Origin: Eubacteriales bacterium
Lineage (GTDB): Bacteria; Bacillota; Clostridia; Peptostreptococcales; Anaerovoracaceae
NCBI GenBank assembly: GCA_028691625.1
Contig: JAQUYZ010000025.1
Location: 1-10,659, forward strand
Direction: 5' to 3'
DNA: 10,659 nucleotides
In this document: in pieces, positions 6,933 through 10,659 of the stretch
Layout of the letters: every line of letters begins with the position of its first letter
Position numbering within the stretch: the stretch's first letter is position 1
Program-made: the position numbers and the translations under genes
The notes under the pieces: model-generated
Told to the model about the DNA's origin: nothing
What the model saw: the letters and a program-made list of their open reading frames with translations, nothing else
Databases searched by the model: none

Positions 6933-8186
6933 ATGAAATCAGCGATATTAAGTGTCGGAACAGAGTTGCTGTTCGGCCAGATCACCAACACCAATTCCGT
7001 ATTCCTGTCTCAGCAGCTCAATTATCTGGGTATTGACGTCATGTATCATTATACCGTAGGTGACAATCCGAAAAGGCTGGCGGAAATGATACACCAGGCG
7101 TTCACCGACTGCGATCTCATCGTAACGACAGGCGGCCTGGGACCCACACAGGACGATTTGACAAAGGAAATCGCCGCAGAGGTGCTTCACGATGAGCTTG
7201 TGCTCCATGAAGATTTATTGAAGGAGTTGGAAAATTATTTCAGGGGAATGAACCGTGTTATGACGGAAAACAACAAAAAGCAGGCTTATCTGCCTTCAAG
7301 AGCCGTCCTGTTTGATAATGATGCGGGGACAGCACCCGGCTTTGCCTTGGAGGAAAACGGAAAAACCATCATTTGTATGCCCGGCCCTCCGAGGGAAATG
7401 ACCAGAATGTTTGAACGCAAGATAAAACCATATTTGCAGGAAAAATCGGAGAGTGTTATTTATTATAAAATGCTCCGCACCTTCGGCATCGGTGAATCAA
7501 TGCTGGAAACCGAACTCCGGCAATGGATCGACGGTCAGACGGATCCGACTCTTGCAACCTATGCAAAGGAAGGAGAGGCCTGTCTGAGGATCACTTCCAA
7601 GCGAAGCACGTTTGAGGAGGCAAAAGCAGTTGTAGAGGATATGATCGGGAAGGTTACTCAAAAAATCGGGCAATATGTCTACAGCTACAACGATGAGGAG
7701 CTCTATCAGGTCGTTGGCAAAAAAATGATCGATCAAAAGATTTCTGTCTCCAGTGCGGAATCCTGCACCGGCGGGCTTTTTGCCCAGACCATGACAGAGA
7801 TTCCCGGTATTTCTGCCGTGTATGACCGCGGCTTTATCACCTACAGTAATCAGGCGAAGATGGAGGAACTGGGTGTGAAGGCCGAGACCCTTGAGAAATT
7901 CGGTGCAGTCAGTGAAGAAACCGCAATTGAGATGGCAGAGGGCTTAAAAAAGGTCACCGGAAGCCGGCTTTGCATCTCCGTCACCGGAATTGCAGGGCCC
8001 GACGGAGGTACAGAGGAAAAACCCGTAGGTCTGGTCTACATTTGCGCAATCCTGGATGGAGCGCGGATCAGCCGTGAATTTAGAATCAGAAATATCAGCA
8101 GAAAATGGAACAGAAACTATACCGTATTATGCATGCTGGATATGATGAATCATCTGATCGATAAGAGAGATTCGGCCAAGCTGTGA
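6933..8186 (+). CDS. cinA: CinA family protein (competence/damage-inducible; nucleotide-damage hydrolase)
   Basis: The 417-residue product has the two-domain CinA layout. Residues 1-170 form a MoCF-biosynthesis-like domain with GTELLFGQITNTN (9-21), TTGGLGPTQDD (65-75) and CMPGPPREM (148-156); in characterised relatives this domain acts on ADP-ribose-type substrates. Residues about 255-410 form the CinA C-terminal domain with SAESCTGG (274-281) and TGIAGPDGGTEEKPVG (351-366), which in PncC-type proteins deamidates nicotinamide mononucleotide. It is therefore probably a pyridine-nucleotide salvage enzyme in the cytoplasm. The ATG has an AAGGA site, and the gene follows pgsA by 25 bp. cinA next to recA is a widespread Firmicute arrangement, but here recA has its own promoter. 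Confidence 0.94.
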   Translation: MKSAILSVGTELLFGQITNTNSVFLSQQLNYLGIDVMYHYTVGDNPKRLAEMIHQAFTDCDLIVTTGGLGPTQDDLTKEIAAEVLHDELVLHEDLLKELENYFRGMNRVMTENNKKQAYLPSRAVLFDNDAGTAPGFALEENGKTIICMPGPPREMTRMFERKIKPYLQEKSESVIYYKMLRTFGIGESMLETELRQWIDGQTDPTLATYAKEGEACLRITSKRSTFEEAKAVVEDMIGKVTQKIGQYVYSYNDEELYQVVGKKMIDQKISVSSAESCTGGLFAQTMTEIPGISAVYDRGFITYSNQAKMEELGVKAETLEKFGAVSEETAIEMAEGLKKVTGSRLCISVTGIAGPDGGTEEKPVGLVYICAILDGARISREFRIRNISRKWNRNYTVLCMLDMMNHLIDKRDSAKL

Positions 8187-8189
8187 TGC

Positions 8190-8217
8190 CTGCTGCGAAA
8201 TTACTTTAATTCAGTAG
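8190..8217 (+). terminator. Weak hairpin just after cinA
   Basis: A two-part stem starts four bases after the cinA stop: CTGCTG/CAGTAG (8190-8195 with 8212-8217, one G-U pair), a three-base bulge, then AATTA/TAATT around a three-base loop. What follows is TATTTATC, not a true T-run, so termination would be partial at best. It is the only terminator-like structure between cinA and recA. Confidence 0.3.
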
Positions 8218-8255
8218 TATTTATCAAGGGAACATAAAATATTTACAGGTATATA

Positions 8256-8284
8256 TTTACATATATATTAGTTTATGGTATTCT
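8256..8284 (+). promoter_or_regulatory. Upstream promoter-like sequence in the cinA-recA gap
   Basis: TTTACA (8256-8261), a 17-base spacer and TATTCT (8279-8284) with a TG extension at 8276-8277 form a plausible promoter. A second copy of TATTTACA lies 14 bp upstream (8240-8247), with TATATT (8264-8269) as a possible -10. Transcription would begin near 8291, right at the hairpin described next, and could give recA a second, LexA-independent start. Confidence 0.4.
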
Positions 8285-8289
8285 TATAC

Positions 8290-8325
8290 GGTAAGATTCA
8301 AGAAAATTGTTTTCTGTTACTTACC
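8290..8325 (+). repeat. Nested inverted repeat upstream of the recA promoter
   Basis: Outer arms GGTAAG (8290-8295) and CTTACC (8320-8325) enclose a second perfect hairpin, AGAAAA-TTG-TTTTCT (8301-8315). The unpaired strands between the two stems are five and four bases. It lies between the two promoter-like sequences and would be the 5' end of an RNA started at the upstream one. No T-run follows. The structure is visible; its role is unknown. Confidence 0.4.
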
Positions 8326-8358
8326 TTGGAAGAACCACGGAATATTGTAAAATAATGC

Positions 8359-8387
8359 TTGACCGGCATTGTTAATTATATTATTAT
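8359..8387 (+). promoter_or_regulatory. Main recA promoter
   Basis: TTGACC (8359-8364) and TATTAT (8382-8387) are separated by the ideal 17 bases, giving a good sigma-A promoter. The expected start point is near 8394, inside the LexA box that follows. The leader to the recA ATG would be about 68 bases. Confidence 0.75.
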
Positions 8388-8393
8388 TACAAT

Positions 8394-8407
8394 AGAACAA
8401 ATGTTCT
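8394..8407 (+). promoter_or_regulatory. LexA (SOS) operator of recA
   Basis: AGAAC-AAAT-GTTCT has perfect 5-bp arms and matches the Gram-positive LexA/DinR consensus GAAC-N4-GTTC. It sits six bases after the -10 hexamer, on the transcription start, an ideal position for repression that RecA-triggered LexA cleavage would relieve. This shows that the host probably encodes a Bacillus/Clostridia-type LexA elsewhere. Confidence 0.85.
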
Positions 8408-8461
8408 TCATAAGAAGTCACTGCTTTTCAATAGGAATACATAAACAGGAGGATATGATAC

Positions 8462-9505
8462 ATGGCGATCAATAAGGACGAAAAGGAAAAAGCGTTGGAA
8501 GCAGCAATGCTTCAGATACAAAAGCAGTTCGGGAAAGGCTCTATCATGAAGCTTGGCGATGAAGCGGCAAATATGAGCATTGCATCCATTCCCACTGGAG
8601 CAGTTAGTTTAGATATTGCGACCGGCATCGGCGGCATTCCCCGCGGCAGAATTGTCGAGATCTTCGGACCGGAATCCTCCGGTAAAACGACGCTTACGCT
8701 GCACATCATTGCGGAAGCACAGAAGATGGGCGGAAAAGCTGCCTTTATCGATGCAGAACATGCGCTGGATCCTGAATATGCCAGAAATCTTGGCGTTGAC
8801 GTAAATGAACTTCTGGTATCCCAGCCGGATACGGGAGAACAAGCTTTGGAAATCTGTGAAATGCTGGTTCGCAGCAATGCAATCGACGTTGTGGTGATTG
8901 ACTCCGTTGCCGCGTTGGTACCGAGAGCGGAAATTCAGGGTGAAATGGGCGACAGCCATGTGGGACTACAGGCCCGTCTGATGTCGCAGGCACTCAGAAA
9001 GCTTGCCGGTGCGATCAGTAAATCCAACACCTCAGCGATCTTTATCAATCAGCTTCGGGAAAAGGTCGGTATCATGTTCGGAAATCCTGAGGTTACAACC
9101 GGCGGAAGAGCTTTGAAATTCTATTCCTCTATGCGTCTTGATGTAAGAAAGATCGAAAGCATCAAATCCGGAGACTCTGTATTAGGAAACCGTACCCGTG
9201 TAAAAGTCGTTAAGAATAAGGTGGCCCCTCCCTTCAAACAAGCAGAATTTGATATCATGTATGGTCATGGGATCTCCAGAGAAGGTGATGTACTGGATTG
9301 TGCGGTGGATGCCAAGATTGTAGAAAAGGCAGGCTCATGGTACAGCTTCAACGGCGACAGAACCGGTCAGGGCAGGGAAAACGTCAAAGCGTTTCTGTCA
9401 GGTAACAAAGAAATCATGACGCAGATCGAAGAACGTCTGACGGGCAGTATTCAAGCATTAAAGCCTCTGAACGTAGATGAGGACGGTGTAATCATCGAAG
9501 ATTAA
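8462..9505 (+). CDS. recA: Recombinase RecA
   Basis: RecA forms ATP-dependent filaments on single-stranded DNA, performs strand exchange and stimulates LexA self-cleavage. The 347-residue product is of normal length and complete. Walker A GPESSGKT is at 69-76, the catalytic glutamate is in DAEHALDP (Glu99) and Walker B VVVIDS is at 143-148. Loop L1 (about 153-172, [12 protein letters not shown]), loop L2 (about 195-220, INQLREKVG to TTGGRALKF) and the acidic C-terminal tail (DEDGVIIED) are all present. The ATG has AGGAGG (8447-8452) nine bases upstream. It is regulated from its own promoter with a LexA box. The next gene is a ribokinase-type kinase 36 bp away, with no terminator between them. 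Confidence 0.99.
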   Translation: MAINKDEKEKALEAAMLQIQKQFGKGSIMKLGDEAANMSIASIPTGAVSLDIATGIGGIPRGRIVEIFGPESSGKTTLTLHIIAEAQKMGGKAAFIDAEHALDPEYARNLGVDVNELLVSQPDTGEQALEICEMLVRSNAIDVVVIDSVAALVPRAEIQGEMGDSHVGLQARLMSQALRKLAGAISKSNTSAIFINQLREKVGIMFGNPEVTTGGRALKFYSSMRLDVRKIESIKSGDSVLGNRTRVKVVKNKVAPPFKQAEFDIMYGHGISREGDVLDCAVDAKIVEKAGSWYSFNGDRTGQGRENVKAFLSGNKEIMTQIEERLTGSIQALKPLNVDEDGVIIED

Positions 9506-9541
9506 GCAGGAAATCCATTGAAAATTCTAATGGAGGTATTT

Positions 9542-10456
9542 ATGGTTACGGTTGTTGGAAGTCTGAATATGGACTTTGTGATCAAAGCACCGGCGATTCC
9601 GAAACCAGGCGAAACGGTTTTAGGGAATAAATTTCAACAGACCCCAGGAGGCAAGGGCGGAAATCAAGCCGCTGCTGCTGCGCGTCTGGGTGCTAAGGTT
9701 ACAATGATCGGAGCCGTCGGAAAGGACGAGTTTGGAGAAAAACTAATCCGTTCACTGAAGAAGGATGGCGTTAAGACGGACTATATTTTCACAAAGGAAG
9801 GAACGATAACCGGGATTGCTTCAATTGTCGTTGAGAAGTCGGGAAATAATGCAATTACCGTAGTCTCCGGCGCCAACTATGCCCTTGCAATAGAGGACGT
9901 GGAGCGGTATCACTTTGTAATCGAGCAGTCGGATGTATTGCTGGTTCAGCTTGAGACACCGCTTCTGACAATAAAAAAAGCATTGATGATCGCAAGACGA
10001 GCCGGGTGCCTCACCATATTAAATCCGGCACCGGCCATCAAGCTGGATGCAGAGCTTCTTGCCAATACCGATATTCTGACACCGAATGAAATCGAATTGG
10101 AATTTTTAAGCGGTTTACCCGCGAGCAGTATGGATGAAATCCATCTTGCAGGAACCCGTTTGCTGAAAAAAGGCGTACGCCAATTGATCGTTACCCTTGG
10201 AAATCAAGGCTGCGTCAGCATCAACAAGGATGGAATGAGCCATTATCCCGCAAGGAAGGTCCCCGTTGTGGATACCACCGCCGCAGGAGACTGCTTCAAC
10301 GGTGCGCTGGCGGTTGCTTTCTCTGAGGGCAGGAACATGGAAGAAGCGATCCGGTTTGCCATCTCCTCCAGTGCCTTGTCAGTAACAAAATCAGGTGCGC
10401 AGACTTCCTTGCCGTATCGGAAAGAAGTCGATGCTTTACCAATCATGAATAACTGA
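9542..10456 (+). CDS. rbsK: Ribokinase (PfkB-family sugar kinase)
   Basis: The product probably phosphorylates D-ribose to ribose-5-phosphate with ATP in the cytoplasm. The chosen ATG gives 304 residues, close to known ribokinases. It is preceded by GGAGGT (9532-9537) and starts the conserved [10 protein letters not shown] strand. The first PfkB signature, [17 protein letters not shown], is at 35-51 and is of the ribokinase type. NPAPA is at 161-165, TPNEIE at 180-185, and the second signature [12 protein letters not shown] at 244-255 carries the catalytic Asp250. The usual Thr after that Asp is Cys251 here. The gene lies 36 bp after recA with no visible promoter or terminator between, so read-through from the SOS promoter is possible. 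Another pentose or deoxyribose substrate cannot be excluded. Confidence 0.88.
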   Translation: MVTVVGSLNMDFVIKAPAIPKPGETVLGNKFQQTPGGKGGNQAAAAARLGAKVTMIGAVGKDEFGEKLIRSLKKDGVKTDYIFTKEGTITGIASIVVEKSGNNAITVVSGANYALAIEDVERYHFVIEQSDVLLVQLETPLLTIKKALMIARRAGCLTILNPAPAIKLDAELLANTDILTPNEIELEFLSGLPASSMDEIHLAGTRLLKKGVRQLIVTLGNQGCVSINKDGMSHYPARKVPVVDTTAAGDCFNGALAVAFSEGRNMEEAIRFAISSSALSVTKSGAQTSLPYRKEVDALPIMNN

Positions 10457-10487
10457 CATACGAAAACAGAAGACATCATAAGCAATT

Positions 10488-10534
10488 CATCTCATGTTCG
10501 ATTCAAGTTGGAATCTCATGAGGTGTTTTTTTTT
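10488..10534 (+). terminator. Intrinsic terminator after rbsK
   Basis: CATCTCATG (10488-10496) pairs with CATGAGGTG (10517-10525) over nine pairs with one G-U. Inside, GATTC and GAATC pair around a six-base loop (10505-10510). Nine T follow at 10526-10534. This is a convincing rho-independent terminator 31 bp after the rbsK stop and closes the recA-rbsK unit. ATGAGG and a second short T-run (10535-10545) repeat the end of the element. Confidence 0.88.
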
Positions 10535-10570
10535 ATGAGGTTTTTGATGCGTTTAAAATGTATTTTCCTA

Positions 10571-10599
10571 TTGAATTAAAGCAAGATCTGTAGTAAAAT
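10571..10599 (+). promoter_or_regulatory. Promoter of the gene beyond the right edge
   Basis: TTGAAT (10571-10576) and TAAAAT (10594-10599) with a 17-base spacer make a strong sigma-A promoter downstream of the rbsK terminator, so it opens a new rightward unit. The expected start near 10606 falls within the palindromic operator. Confidence 0.75.
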
Positions 10600-10601
10600 A
10601 G

Positions 10602-10615
10602 GTTAAACGTTTAAC
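10602..10615 (+). promoter_or_regulatory. CG-centred 14-bp palindrome, probable LacI-family operator
   Basis: GTTAAACGTTTAAC is a perfect palindrome with the central CG typical of LacI/GalR/RbsR-type operators and covers the start point of the promoter just upstream. Compared with the CcpA cre consensus it keeps the core AAACGTTT-like centre but lacks the outer TG and CA, so a dedicated local repressor is more likely than CcpA. Next to a ribokinase gene, an RbsR-like regulator is the natural guess. Confidence 0.65.
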
Positions 10616-10643
10616 TAAATAGTTTCACTTAACAAACAACAAG

Positions 10644-10649
10644 AAGGAT
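10644..10649 (+). promoter_or_regulatory. Ribosome binding site of a gene starting just past the edge
   Basis: AAGGAT lies ten bases before the end of the window, about 40 bases after the operator. The overlapping ATG at 10648 is followed at once by TAA, so it is not a start. The true start codon should fall within the first few bases beyond 10659. Confidence 0.55.
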
Positions 10650-10659
10650 GTAATCAAAA

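Noticed and set aside
8455..8457. ATG seven bases before the recA start
   Set aside because: It is out of frame with recA and meets a stop after a few codons, while the ATG at 8462 has ideal AGGAGG spacing and gives the family N-terminus.
9518..9541. Upstream TTG start for the ribokinase gene
   Set aside because: It would add eight residues before the conserved VTVVGSLN strand and lacks a well-placed ribosome binding site, whereas the ATG at 9542 has GGAGGT just upstream.
10602..10615. CcpA cre site at the right-hand palindrome
   Set aside because: The outer TG and CA positions of the cre consensus are missing and the site is a perfect GTTAAAC palindrome, which better suits a dedicated LacI-family repressor.

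Overview
The window reads as a stretch of ordinary chromosome from a Clostridia-class Firmicute of moderate GC content. The evidence is strong AGGAGG-type ribosome binding sites, AT-rich intergenic regions with sigma-A promoters, a GAAC-N4-GTTC LexA box at recA, and the gene order ftsK/spoIIIE - rimO - pgsA - cinA - recA, which is common in that class. A lineage near the Peptostreptococcales/Anaerovoracaceae is a guess only. I see no insertion sequence, prophage, CRISPR array, tRNA or rRNA.

Left part, minus strand (1-2162): a diaminopimelate/lysine operon transcribed leftwards as asd, dapA, dapB. dapB is cut by the window edge and only its first 40 codons are present. The three enzymes take aspartyl phosphate to tetrahydrodipicolinate, the precursor of meso-diaminopimelate for peptidoglycan and of lysine. 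Both gaps between these genes contain a long perfect-arm inverted repeat. The asd leader holds two overlapping, mutually exclusive short hairpins but is too short for a lysine riboswitch.

Middle, plus strand (2432-8186): a 269-bp divergent intergenic region is followed by a tight cluster. It contains ftsK (DNA translocase, with an AT-hook-like basic tail before its membrane domain), rimO (ribosomal protein S12 methylthiotransferase), pgsA (phosphatidylglycerophosphate synthase, overlapping rimO by 17 bp) and cinA. An extended -10 promoter lies in front of ftsK.

Right part, plus strand (8187-10659): a 275-bp gap carries two promoter-like sequences. The one nearer recA (TTGACC-17-TATTAT) has a perfect 14-bp LexA box on its start point, so recA looks like a standard SOS gene. 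A PfkB-family ribokinase-type gene follows recA after 36 bp with no visible terminator and may be read through from the SOS promoter. A clear intrinsic terminator closes this unit. Beyond it is a second regulated promoter (TTGAAT-17-TAAAAT) with a perfect 14-bp, CG-centred LacI-family-type operator on its start point. A ribosome binding site sits at the very edge, so another gene, probably sugar-related, should begin just outside the window.

I did not find a wholly new system. The points most worth a second look are the AT-hook tail on FtsK, the ribokinase gene coupled to recA, the CG-centred operator at the right edge, and the paired inverted repeats in the dap operon.
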